A stretch of DNA of 64,000 bases from Saccharothrix deserti (lineage in GTDB: Bacteria; Actinomycetota; Actinomycetes; Mycobacteriales; Pseudonocardiaceae): contig NZ_VKAB01000040.1 of the NCBI RefSeq assembly GCF_009769385.1, positions 22,711 through 86,710 of the forward strand, read 5' to 3'. The notes below the pieces were generated by a model, which did not search any database, had not been told where the DNA came from, and saw only the letters and a list, made by a program, of their open reading frames with translations. Every line of letters starts with the position of its first letter. The stretch's first letter is position 1. Shown here one piece after another: positions 33,837 to 42,342 of the stretch. The translations under genes and the position numbers were made by a program.

Positions 33837-34282
33837 CTACCGATGCCCTCCTCGGGGAGATCGTCGGTCGTCGCCTCGATGCTCCCCGTGGGCGGATCGG
33901 CTACCGGCTCGATCACCCAGGCGCCACGAGCGTAATCCTTCCGGACCAGCAGCCACGCGTCGTCGTCGATCGGAAGCCGCAGGTTGAGAATGGCCGTCGC
34001 CTGCGCGGCCGTCAGATCGGCGGGCAATTGGAAGATCACGCGACGCACCGTGTCGACCAGGACGACCTGGCCGTCGTCCAACAGCTTCTCCTCGGCGGTC
34101 TTGGCTTTCCCTCCCGGCAGGATCCTGCGTAACCACGCGTAGAGATCCTCTCCGACCTTCCCCGCCATGCCTTCAAGCAGGGGCAGGAACACGGATCCGG
34201 CCAAGAACGAGAGAAGGACTGTCCCGATCGAACGGGTAGGGCCTGCTGTCTCGGACGGCTGCGTGATGGGTTCGTGTTTCAC
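33833..34282 (-). CDS. Small single-span membrane protein coupled to the CHAT gene
   Basis: 149 residues from GTG 34282. Residues about 14-34 (GTVLLSFLAGSVFLPLLEG) are the one hydrophobic span; the rest is soluble and ends with a folded-looking segment (VVLVDTVRRVIFQLPADLT, then LPIDDDAWLLVRKDY). I do not recognise a family. Its last codons overlap the CHAT gene start by four bases, so the two are co-translated and probably act together, for example as membrane anchor, sensor or protease target. That link is inference from gene order only. Confidence 0.7.
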   Translation of the reverse strand: MKHEPITQPSETAGPTRSIGTVLLSFLAGSVFLPLLEGMAGKVGEDLYAWLRRILPGGKAKTAEEKLLDDGQVVLVDTVRRVIFQLPADLTAAQATAILNLRLPIDDDAWLLVRKDYARGAWVIEPVADPPTGSIEATTDDLPEEGIGR

Positions 34283-34673
34283 TCCGCCATGATGCCGGGG
34301 AGACGCCGGTCTCGTCCGATCCTTCAGGAACGCCGGCCCGATCGGAGCAGAGCGGCTACAAGCAGTGACGCCCGCGAACGTCCTGGGCGATAGGACAACC
34401 CGTTCCGGGTGGTCGGCGGGCGCACGCCGCGACAAAAGCGCGGAGTTCGCGGCAATTGCCGTCCGCGCTGTCGACCACCGTGCCGACGCCATCGCGAAGG
34501 CAGCCGAGGGCGCTGCGGACACCGGTGACTTCGACCGGTCCGAGGTGCCCATCCGGGTCCACGACGCCTGCAAGGGCGGTGGTCGCCGTCGGTGGGGATG
34601 AACGGGGCCGGCGGCGTGCCGACTCCTCCGCCGATAAGCGGGTTTGGGCGCAGCCTTCGGATAGTCTGAAGTC
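34283..34673. other. Intergenic region, no gene seen
   Basis: About 390 bp between two divergent genes. Open frames here have no recognisable pattern and no suitable ribosome sites. It should hold the promoters of the membrane-protein/CHAT operon and of the gene at 34674; no clear operator was found. Confidence 0.5.
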
Positions 34674-35363
34674 GTGGGTACGGACCGTTCCAGCGTGAGG
34701 GCGACGGCCGCTGAAGGTGTGCGGGATGCGCTCGGGATAGAGCCGACAGTGGACGCCCTGCTGGACAGGCTCAGCCGGCAAGTGGGATCCCACGAGGTCG
34801 ATGTGGTGGTCGCGACTGTTCGCCGTTCTCCTCTCGATAGGCGGTGCTGTTCGCTGGCCGGGGTTGCGGCCGCGTCGCTGGCCATTGACTACCTCGCCGC
34901 CAGTTGGTGGCACGAACCCCGTAGGCGCACGATCACGAGTGGCGCGCCGGGCGATGACCGTTCACCCGCCGTGTTGCTCAGGTCCGAAATCGGCTCGACA
35001 TCGGTCGGCTCCGGACCCTCATACCCTGGTGCGGAAGTGCTCGGCATGTGGGCGGCAGACGACGTCGCGGATCACCTGTGGGGCGCACCGGTTGCCTACG
35101 TGGACATGAATTCGTCGCAACCGGTGGATCGTGTGCCCGCTCCCCGGAACAGTCAGCCCGGTGACCGGCTCCTCTTGGCGTGGGATCCGGGATGCCGGGT
35201 CGAGGCCGTGGTCGAGGAGCGGGGCACTGGAACGTTGGGTACCAGGCTCGACGGTGCCCTTCGTTACTCACCGACCGCGGACCTCCGGTGGAACTGGGCT
35301 ACCGCCACGGAACCCGGTCCGCACCGACTACCTGGCGAACCACCGGACGAGTCCACAGGGTAG
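34674..35363 (+). CDS. Hypothetical protein
   Basis: 229 residues, GTG start. No family recognised. The first 70 residues contain a charged helical part (ALLDRLSRQVGSHEVDVVVA) and a Cys-Cys pair; residues about 150-215 contain a possible beta-rich part (GDRLLLAWDPGCRVEAVVEE). Codon use has the normal high third-position GC of the strain, which supports it as coding. It is divergent from the CHAT operon. Nothing shows a role, and the end of the gene borders decayed mobile DNA, so truncation is possible. Confidence 0.45.
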   Translation: MGTDRSSVRATAAEGVRDALGIEPTVDALLDRLSRQVGSHEVDVVVATVRRSPLDRRCCSLAGVAAASLAIDYLAASWWHEPRRRTITSGAPGDDRSPAVLLRSEIGSTSVGSGPSYPGAEVLGMWAADDVADHLWGAPVAYVDMNSSQPVDRVPAPRNSQPGDRLLLAWDPGCRVEAVVEERGTGTLGTRLDGALRYSPTADLRWNWATATEPGPHRLPGEPPDESTG

Positions 35364-35380
35364 GACGGCGTCAAGCACCC

Positions 35381-35617
35381 TCATCTGCCGCTGATGCCGT
35401 GCCGGTTGGGCAGGTTGGGCAGGTTGGTGAGGCTGTGTCCGTCGATGGGTTGTCCGGGGACTCTGCCGGGAAACAGCCGGCGGGGTGTGTTCGGTCCGTG
35501 GGAGATCATCAGTGGGGCCGGCGGCCCGGAGGCAAGGTCTTGGAGCAGGGCGCCGAGGCGTGGCGGCAGCAGCACCGGGTGGCGGCCGACCGTCAGGTAG
35601 GTGTCGTCTCCCTTCAC
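35381..35617 (-). pseudogene. Possible tyrosine-recombinase fragment
   Basis: A 78-codon frame containing LTVGRHPVLLPPRLGALLQDL and, after a gap, RRLFPGRVPGQPIDGHSL. This pattern (a basic-core strand, then a WLFPGxxPGxPI loop) is seen near the C-terminus of some actinobacterial site-specific recombinases. The catalytic RHRY residues are not present in the fragment. Calling it a remnant is tentative. Confidence 0.35.
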
Positions 35618-35900
35618 CTGCTGATCGCTCTGGGGACGGAGGCGGCGATGGTCGGGTTCCGGGTCCGCTACACCCTGGCCACGAAGTTGGTCAACGAGCT
35701 GGCCGAGGCCGCCGACGACAAGGTGTTGACCAAGACCATCGCCCGTTACGGGCGTGTCGATCTTTATGCATCGACGAACTGGGCTACGTGGAGCTGGACC
35801 GGCGCGGCGCCGAGCTGCTGTTCCAGGTCCTGACCGAGCGCCAAGAGAAGAACTCGGTCGCGATCGCGTCCAACGAGTCCTTCGCGAAAGCGCACATGTT
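35611..35900 (+). pseudogene. IstB-like (IS21 family) helper ATPase remnant
   Basis: One frame gives LLIALGTEAAMVGFRVRYTL, KLVNELAEAADDKVLTKTI and RYGRVDL; the next gives LCIDELGYVELDRRGAELLF and LTERQEKNSVAIASNESF. These are consecutive pieces of the IstB ATP-binding protein (Walker B is the CIDELGY segment), joined across a frameshift near 35765. The N-terminal Walker A part and the end of the protein are missing, and no IstA is near. A dead IS21 fragment. Confidence 0.78.
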
Positions 35901-35950
35901 CGCGCGAACCTGTGTCAGGCGCTGCCGAAACTCGACAGGTTCAACCTGGC

Positions 35951-36424
35951 TCAGTCATGACCGCCGGACGGGAGGAGGAGGAAATGGCGTACGTCGGCGG
36001 CCAGGGCGGCCATTTGTTCACCGGCTTCTTGCCGGGTGGTGATGGAGGCTTCCCAGGTGTCGCGCGAGTTCCAGGGGCGGAGGGTCCAGGTCAGGCTGAC
36101 GTGGCCTCCGGAGTGGAATACCGCGCGGAGCGCGAGGTGGTTGACGCTCCAGACGCGCTCGCCGTCCCAGCCGCGGAAGTCGTCGGCCAGTCCTTCCAGG
36201 AAGCGGGCGAGGTCGTCATCCCATACCCGTACTTCTCCGCCGTCGACGCGGGCGTTCAACCCGCCGGCTTGGGCGATGACGCTGAACGCCACCCCGTACT
36301 GGTCGGGGAAGTATCGGTCGACGAGCCTGATGACCACGTTGGGATCCTCGCGGCACCGGACCACCACCTCGGGTGACTCGACCGGTTCGACGTGTTCTGG
36401 GCTCACTGGCTGAATGATAGGCAT
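35951..36424 (-). CDS. DUF6228-like protein
   Basis: 157 residues. The central part (DLARFLEGLADDFRGWDGE, then ALRAVFHSGGHVSLTWTLR) fits a family of small actinobacterial proteins annotated as DUF6228. Such proteins are often found in toxin/immunity neighbourhoods and many resemble immunity proteins, but function is not established. No signal peptide or membrane span. ATG start at 36424. It lies between an IstB remnant and an integrase remnant, in keeping with a mobile accessory gene. Confidence 0.65.
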   Translation of the reverse strand: MPIIQPVSPEHVEPVESPEVVVRCREDPNVVIRLVDRYFPDQYGVAFSVIAQAGGLNARVDGGEVRVWDDDLARFLEGLADDFRGWDGERVWSVNHLALRAVFHSGGHVSLTWTLRPWNSRDTWEASITTRQEAGEQMAALAADVRHFLLLPSGGHD

Positions 36425-36437
36425 TCCCTTGGGGCTG

Positions 36438-36960
36438 TCATTCTGAATTCCGTGGAGGCAGCCGGTCGGCGTCGATGTGGTCGGCGAGGTAGATCAGTGG
36501 CGCTTGGGGTCCATGCCGAACGCTGCCGCGACGAGTTTCGGGTCCATGGTGTTGACCAGGTCGACCAGGCGGGTGCTGCGGATCATGCGGGGTGAGAGCC
36601 CGCAGCCGTCGAGGACGTGGCTGAGATAGGCGGTCGAGGCGGGTCCCCGCCCGGCCTTGGTGCCCTTGGTGACGATGACATGCGGATTGTCCGTTGCCGG
36701 TCGCGGTGGACCAGGCAGCGTTGCAGCACGGCCCAGCCGGCGGGATCGAGCGGAACCGGGTGCGGCCGGTTGCCCAGCCGCAGGGCCTGGGCCTGGTGCC
36801 TTCTCCGCCGGCAGCCGCCGCGGCCGGGGCCCGGACGTGTGAGCTCCCTTGCCGAACCGGACATGCAGCTTGCCGAACGGCCCTCGGGTGAAGTGCACGT
36901 CCGGGCTGTCCAACGAGGACGCCTCCTCCGGGCGTGCGGCACACTGCCGCGGATGAGTCG
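36438..36960 (-). pseudogene. Tyrosine integrase C-terminal remnant
   Basis: Two frames read together give HFTRGPFGKLHVRFGKGAH, NPHVIVTKGTKAGRGPAST, LSPRMIRSTRLVDLVNTMDP and KLVAAAFGMDP, and then IYLADHIDADRLPP. This is the order seen in the C-terminal catalytic half of a group of actinobacterial tyrosine recombinases. Frameshifts and loss of the N-terminal DNA-binding half make it non-functional. Confidence 0.6.
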
Positions 36961-37051
36961 TACCGTCGTTCCGCTCTACCACTGCGAAGTCTGCTCGAAG
37001 CCGGGGCAGGCGGTCTAGACTCGACGGGCGACCTTGCGAAGGAGTTGCGCA

Positions 37052-37504
37052 GTGGGCGACGAATCGTTGTTCTACCGACCGAAAAACCCGCTGGTCAGCA
37101 CCGTCGGCGCGCTTTTGGGCGGACCGACGCCGAGCCGCACGGGTGACCCGGCTGTGCGTTTCGACCCCAACGGGGTCGAGTATCACGAGTCGTACGGACG
37201 TGGGCCAATTACTCGCCTGGGGTGGAAGGAAGTCCGTGCGGTCGCGGTTCTGCCCGGACCGGTTGAGGGCCGTCAGGCCTTGTGCGTGTACCCGTTTCAT
37301 GAGCTACCGGAACCCGATATCCCAGTCAGCGAGCTGTGGACTGGTTCCGGGCCAGGCCTCGCGATCCATTTTACGTCGTTGTTCGGCACGCCGATCGCAG
37401 TGCATTGGCATCACGTGCGAGGTCCGTCGCTGGAGAAACTTGCCAAGCACCTGCCAGCCTGGACCGAGGGGCGGATAGCTCTAACTTCGGCACGCCCAGC
37501 CTGA
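37052..37504 (+). CDS. Hypothetical small protein, possible PH-like fold
   Basis: 150 residues from GTG 37052, with GAAGGAG 6 bp upstream. The middle part (AVRFDPNGVEYHESYGRGP, then RLGWKEVRAVAVLPG) alternates short beta strands and has the general look of small bacterial PH-like domains (a strand with W/I-W-x-E/D-V), but this is a weak resemblance. No membrane span. Solitary gene with decayed DNA on its left. No function assigned. Confidence 0.5.
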   Translation: MGDESLFYRPKNPLVSTVGALLGGPTPSRTGDPAVRFDPNGVEYHESYGRGPITRLGWKEVRAVAVLPGPVEGRQALCVYPFHELPEPDIPVSELWTGSGPGLAIHFTSLFGTPIAVHWHHVRGPSLEKLAKHLPAWTEGRIALTSARPA

Positions 37505-37781
37505 GGTTCGGTGAGCAACGATCGGAACCCGGTGTGCCACCAACGTTGGAGGCGTGATGTGGAGGTAGTCGCTGCTGGGGGTCCGACTTGGCTCGGCGGG
37601 CCAGCGAACAGCAGCAGGAGCAGCGGGTCCGCCTCGGATCATGATCCGCATCACCAGTCTCCGACTCACCGGACGGGCGGGGAAACAGCTTTCAGGACAC
37701 GCGACCACCAGGACTTCCACACGCGGCATGATCACCCCCGAAGAACTTCCGAAAGCGACCACCAAGTCACCGGCATTGGGC
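37505..37781. other. Intergenic, no gene seen
   Basis: About 280 bp between a hypothetical gene and the frameshifted permease. Small frames only, no family pattern, no evident regulatory palindrome. Confidence 0.5.
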
Positions 37782-38557
37782 CTAGGCGGCGCGCCTGCGC
37801 AGCAGCAGGCCGCCGGCCACGAGCGTCGCGGCGGCCCACCCGGCGGTCACTCCGAGACCGGCCCAAGGGGCTATGGGCAGGCTAGGGAGATCGGTGGTGG
37901 CCTGGATGGCGAGCCCGGCGCTCATCGGCCCGATCTGCTGGAGCAGGCGCTGCCAGTGCGGATCGCCGATCGCCTGGGAGAGGATGGGGACGAGGTAAAG
38001 CAGCCGAGGACAACCCCGATGCTGGTCGCGGGGTCCCGCACGATGGTGGCGACGCCGAGGCTGAGCAGGGCGATCAGGGCGAGGTAGAGGATCGACCCGA
38101 CGGTCGCACGCAGCGTAGGCCCGTCGGCCAGGGACAGGGCCGGGTAGCCGCGGGCAGCCGTGAAGCCGTGGCCGGGCAGGACGAGCCGCCCAGCCAGCAG
38201 CGACCCGAGAACCGCGACGGTCCCGGCCGCGGCCACGATGCAGGTGAGGGTGACGGCTTTGGCTGCGAGGACGGTGACCCGACGCGGCATCGCCGCCAGG
38301 GTGGTGCGGATCATGCCCGAGTTGTACTCGCCGCTGATGATCTGCACGGCCAGGATGGCGATCAGCGCTTGGCCCAGGTAAACGCCGGTGAGGCTGAGCT
38401 TGGTGGTGTCGTCGCGGCAACCGGCGGCGTCGCAGGTCATCATCGAGGTCACCGCGACGCTCAGGGCGACGGTCAGCACGATGGTTCCCAGCAGCAGCCA
38501 CCGGGGGCCGGCGACGGTGCGTATCTTCGTCCACTCCGCGTGCAGGGCCGGTCTCAT
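37782..38557 (-). pseudogene. ABC-2 type permease with a single frameshift
   Basis: Starting at ATG 38557 the frame gives a typical ABC-2 permease N-terminus (LHAEWTKIRTVAGPRW and a first helix), a loop EYNSGMIRTTLAAMPRR and further helices up to GVATIVRDPATSIGVVLG. At about 38005 the frame breaks; the rest of the protein (LLYLVPILSQAIGD to ATLVAGGLLLRRRAA) continues in another frame. Restoring one base (GGC to GGC-C) rejoins them into a normal protein of about 258 residues. Either a recent inactivating mutation or a sequencing error. It is coupled (ATGA) to the second permease. No ATPase gene is near, so the transporter lacks its motor here. Confidence 0.72.
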
Positions 38558-39595
38558 GCGTCCCTCCTGTGGAGGAGGACGGCCGCTGCGGCCAGGCTCA
38601 CGACCGCGTAGCCGGCCAGGACGGCGTACCCCGCCCACGGCGCCAGCGGGTAGTAGCCGTTGTACGGCGTGTAAATGCTTGTGACCTGGTGGTACGGCAC
38701 AAGCGTCTGCTGGACGGCGAAGGCCGCGGCCGGTGTCACCCGGGCCAGCCAGTCCGACACGCCGGCGGGCATGAACGGGTTGGCGATCAGGAGGTAGGGC
38801 AGCGCGGTGGCCGCGATGACGGTGGTGATCGCCCCGGCACTGCGCCGGAACATGGTGCCGACGGCGAGAGCCAGGACCGAGGCGGTCGCGAGCAGCGCCG
38901 CGGTCCCGAGCACCAACCGTAGTTCGGTTGAAGACGTCACCGGGAAGATGTACACGCCGTTGGCCCGCGCGAGCCGTTCGCCGAGCGGCAGCGCGATGGC
39001 CGCGCCCGCCAGCCCGGCGGCGAAGGTGACGGTGCCCAGCACGATGGCCTTGGCCGCCAGCACCCGGCTCCGTCTCGGGCTGGCGGCCAAGGTGACGTGG
39101 ATCAGGGCCTGCCGGTATTCGGCGGTGATGAACAGCGTCCCCACGACGATCAGCGCGATCAGCGCGGCGAACGTGCCGGTGAGGATGTCTCGGAGGGTGC
39201 CACCGGTTGGCAGGGTTTCGCGAACGGCGGGCGCTATGTCGCCGGCGCCGGTCACCGTGAAGCGGCCGTCGGATTCCGTGAACGAACCCGACGTGTTCTG
39301 CGGGTAGCCGGCGAAGGTGGGGGATTCGGGCCCCACCTGGTCACCTGCCCAGTCACCACCGGCCCGGCTTCCCTGGATGCGAAGATCTTCGAAGACGGCC
39401 GTGGACATGCTGCCGCGCGTGCCTTTGCCGTGCACGGAAGGCGGAGATGCGACGAACAGCCCGACTTGCGCGGCCGGTCCGAGCCCGCTCACGTGCGCAG
39501 TGCCCACCGTGGTCCAGTGCGTGCCGTCGGCGGAGGCATGGCCGGTGATCGCGTCGCAGGAGTGCTCGCCTCCCGCCGCGACCAAGCAACACAGC
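38554..39595 (-). pseudogene. Truncated ABC-2 type permease with extracellular domain
   Basis: The C-terminal about 330 residues are clear: an extracellular beta-rich part (SADGTHWTTVGTAHVSGLG, TRGSMSTAVFEDLRIQG), then helices with TAEYRQALIHVTLAASPRR, and a final ALAVGTMFRRSAGAITT to YAVLAGYAVVSLAA. In intact relatives a first membrane helix and the start of the extracellular domain come before; here the homologous part stops near 39595, where a plus-strand histidine kinase fragment begins. So a deletion or inversion removed the 5' end of this gene together with the ATPase gene normally upstream. Confidence 0.68.
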
Positions 39596-40029
39596 GAGGC
39601 ATCGACCTCGCCGAACACCTCACGCCCGCGGTGACGACCGGCGACCCGAGACTGATCGAAAGCCTCATCGCCAACCTCATCGACAACGCCATCCGCCACA
39701 ACCATCCGGACGGGCACGTGGAGATCACCACGCAGACTTCCGGTACACAGGTGACCCTTACGGTCACCAACAGCGGGCCAGTCATCCCGGACACCCAGAT
39801 CCAGCGACTCTTCCAACCCTTCCAGAGACTGGCGCCCGACCGTAACGGCCGCCGCGACGGCTACGGTCTCGGCCTCGCCATCGTCAACGCCGTCGCCCAA
39901 GCGCACCACGCCACCCTCACCACCAGCGCACGCCCCGAGGGCGGCCTGTCCATCACCGTGCGGTTCGCGCACGCATCTCATCCGAACCTCCAACATCGAG
40001 GGGACAATTACGCACGGCTCGCGACGTGA
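39575..40029 (+). pseudogene. Histidine kinase C-terminal fragment (HATPase domain)
   Basis: About 150 residues with the ATP-binding boxes of sensor kinases: N-box LIESLIANLIDNAIRHN and G2 box RDGYGLGLAIVNAVAQAH. The sensor, HAMP and phospho-accepting His parts are absent, because the frame upstream of about 39575 runs into the antisense of the permease gene. Two-component systems often sit beside ABC-2 transporters of this type, so the fragment and the truncated permeases are likely the two ends of one former locus fused by a deletion. Confidence 0.72.
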
Positions 40030-40167
40030 ATACCGAGGGTGTGTCCGGGTTGTCAGTGGTCGCGGCCGAGGAGGATGTGGGGGGTAGCCCGCGGTTGATC
40101 GGCTCGCCGAGTTCGATGTCGAGGTCGGCGATGAACTTCTCCAGGCAGGCAGGCGGTCGCTCGGTGG

Positions 40168-40617
40168 GTGCGCCGGGTGCTCCGCGGTGAACGCCGTGCC
40201 GGCTTCCGTGGAGTGCCGCACCAGATCCTGGGCTGGCACCACATGCTGTCCGGTTGGTATCCGCCGACCACGGCGGAGCACCTGCACCGGAACATGGTCG
40301 GGGACGGCCTGTTCCACCTGCTGTGCCTGCTCTTCGTCGTCGGTGGCGTGTGGCTGCTCAACCGGTCCGGCCCGCTCCAGGCGCGTGTGCTGTGGGGCGG
40401 CGTGCTGGCCGGCTGGGGTGCGTTCAACCTGGTCGAAGGAGTGGTCGACCACCACCTGCTCGGTGTGCACCACGTCCGTCCCGGCCCGCACGAACTCGTC
40501 TACGACCTCGGTTTTCTCGGTTTGGGCGCGGTGTTGCCGGCAGTCGGCGTGGTGCTCGGGCGACCCGCTCGACGGCCGGCGAGGCGGTGGGTTCGAACGG
40601 ACAAGACGTGGACGTGA
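40168..40617 (+). CDS. DUF2243-like membrane protein, N-terminally truncated
   Basis: About 149 residues of which residues 15-140 follow the DUF2243 pattern: QILGWHHMLSGWYPPTT, DGLFHLLCLLFVVGGVWLL, GWGAFNLVEGVVDHHLLG and VHHVRPGPHELVYDLGFLG, with three hydrophobic spans and several conserved His. Intact members begin with a further membrane helix (GFGGFFDGIVFHQ-like), which is missing, and the first 12 residues here look foreign, so the gene is probably a 5'-deleted copy. The function of the family is unknown. Confidence 0.55.
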   Translation: MRRVLRGERRAGFRGVPHQILGWHHMLSGWYPPTTAEHLHRNMVGDGLFHLLCLLFVVGGVWLLNRSGPLQARVLWGGVLAGWGAFNLVEGVVDHHLLGVHHVRPGPHELVYDLGFLGLGAVLPAVGVVLGRPARRPARRWVRTDKTWT

Positions 40618-40865
40618 AGAGTGCGCGCAAGTCGGGTGTGGCCTGGGACGGTCTTGGGTGCCGGACGTTCTGCTGAGCCGTTGCACGTGCAGCACGCCGT
40701 TCGGTTGCCCGGGTCACCGCCGACCTTCGGGAAGTCCTTGCGCGAATGGCGGAACGAAACCGGCAGCATTGGAACGCCTTGCCCGGCGCGAGTGGGGCGC
40801 GGTAGTTTCGGCAGGTCTTGAATGGTTCAAACGGTCCATGCAGTGGACTGGAAGGGACCTGAATC

Positions 40866-41819
40866 GTGCGCAGACGATCAACGACGTTGTTAACCGCCCT
40901 CGCAAGCGCAGCCGTCGCATCCGTGGCCACGGCTCTGGTGGTCGGGTTACCGGCAGAGGCGCACGACACGGACAAGACCGGCGCCCGCCATCTGGGCGAT
41001 CCCGAATACGGTGTCTGTCGTGGCACGGATCCCCAGTGCTATCACAACTGGGGAAACTTCGATCCGAGCAAAGGAATCCGTGTTCTCGTGTACTCGCGGA
41101 CGGGCGGACCGCGACACGCGAACCTCGGCCCTGCCTTACCTCCCGGGCTCAATCCGGCATTGTCCGACGCGAACGTGGCGCAGAAGGCGATCGTGCGACT
41201 GGGCGAGCAGAACGGCTTCGCGGCCGACTGGACCGAGGACGTCACGCAGCTCGCTTCGGCGGGGGCACTGCTGAAGTACAACGCGGTGGTCTTCCTCAGC
41301 ACGAGCAGGGACACGCTCGACGACTCGGCACAGACGGCGTTGCGGCAGTACATCCGCGCCGGCGGTGGTTTCGTGGGCATCCACAACGCGTTCGGCACCG
41401 AGTACAACTTCCCTTGGTACGAGGGACTTCTCGGCGGTGCGAACTTCTACGACCACGGCCCGGCGCAGAGCGGAACCGTGCGGATGGCCGACCGCGGGGC
41501 GCTGCCGAGCCGCTGGACGTTCACCGACGAGTGGTACAACCTCGTGCCGTTCCCCAGCAAGGTGCGAATACTGGCCGAGGTGGACGAGTCGTCCCTGGCC
41601 AGGGGTGTGCGCGGCTCGCTGGGACATCCGGGGCACGGTGACCACCACCCGGTGGCGTGGTGCCAGTACTACGACGGCGGGCGCTCGTGGATGACGACCC
41701 TCGGACACACGGCGACCGCCTTCACCAACACCACGACCGAAGACGGCGCGGTCTACTTCCAGAAGCTCATCGTCAGCGGTATCAGGTCGGCCGCGGGTGC
41801 GGATCCTTTCTGCCGCTGA
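40866..41819 (+). CDS. Secreted ThuA-like domain protein
   Basis: 317 residues. Residues 1-32 are a Sec signal peptide (basic start, then ASAAVASVATALVVGL, cleavage near AEA-HD). The rest matches the ThuA-like fold found in trehalose-utilisation proteins and in many secreted carbohydrate-active proteins: IRVLVYSRTGGPRH, ALLKYNAVVFLSTSRDTL, RAGGGFVGIHNAFGTE, YDHGPAQSG, SLGHPGHGDHHPVAWCQYY and TTLGHTATAF. Four cysteines may form disulfides outside the cell. GTG start. Its biochemical activity is not known; the fold resembles class I glutamine amidotransferases without the catalytic triad. It stands alone. Confidence 0.85.
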   Translation: MRRRSTTLLTALASAAVASVATALVVGLPAEAHDTDKTGARHLGDPEYGVCRGTDPQCYHNWGNFDPSKGIRVLVYSRTGGPRHANLGPALPPGLNPALSDANVAQKAIVRLGEQNGFAADWTEDVTQLASAGALLKYNAVVFLSTSRDTLDDSAQTALRQYIRAGGGFVGIHNAFGTEYNFPWYEGLLGGANFYDHGPAQSGTVRMADRGALPSRWTFTDEWYNLVPFPSKVRILAEVDESSLARGVRGSLGHPGHGDHHPVAWCQYYDGGRSWMTTLGHTATAFTNTTTEDGAVYFQKLIVSGIRSAAGADPFCR

Positions 41820-42342
41820 GAATTTCACAGTCCCAGGTGGAACGACGTACTCGTCTCTGACCGTGCGGAGGACGGCGCGGCAGGTGGCGCACCGTTACGT
41901 CCTACTCCGGCTCCCAGGCCACGAGCAGGTCGAAGAGACGTCGGTCGCCGTCGAGCTTCAGGGAGTCCACCGGAATACGGCCGCACATGGCCAGGACCAG
42001 CTCACCGGCCGTGCCTCGGGCGGAGGCGTCGGCCACATCCTGCGCCACACCGACACGCTGACCGACATCCCCGCATTCTGGACACGCGAACAGCGCGGCG
42101 AGGAAGCCAGCACCTGGCCGCTGTTCGCGCAAAGTACGCCTACCTGCGCCGACTCGACTGGGCGTGGCTGGTCCGCCGCTGTCACGAGTTCGGCGAATAC
42201 GGGAGCGCCGGGATCGCCCGGCCCCGCAGCCGCTTGCTGTCCACCGAGGGCGTCGACCAGGCCTGCCGCTTCCTCGCGCCGGCTGCTCAGGTCGCCGCTA
42301 GGCTGCCGGACATCCCGACACCCGACCCTGGAAGGGATACCT
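41820..42342. other. Non-coding or decayed DNA
   Basis: About 520 bp with no supportable gene. A plus-strand segment near 42127-42300 reads YLRRLDWAWLVRRCHEFGEY and GIARPRSRLLSTEGVDQACR, which looks like the C-terminus of some protein but has no start and no recognised family. A 76-codon minus-strand frame (41902-42132) is also unexplained. Confidence 0.4.

Noticed and set aside
35400..35440. Short GGGCAGGTT tandem units as a functional repeat
   Set aside because: Only two or three imperfect units within decayed DNA; no wider pattern.
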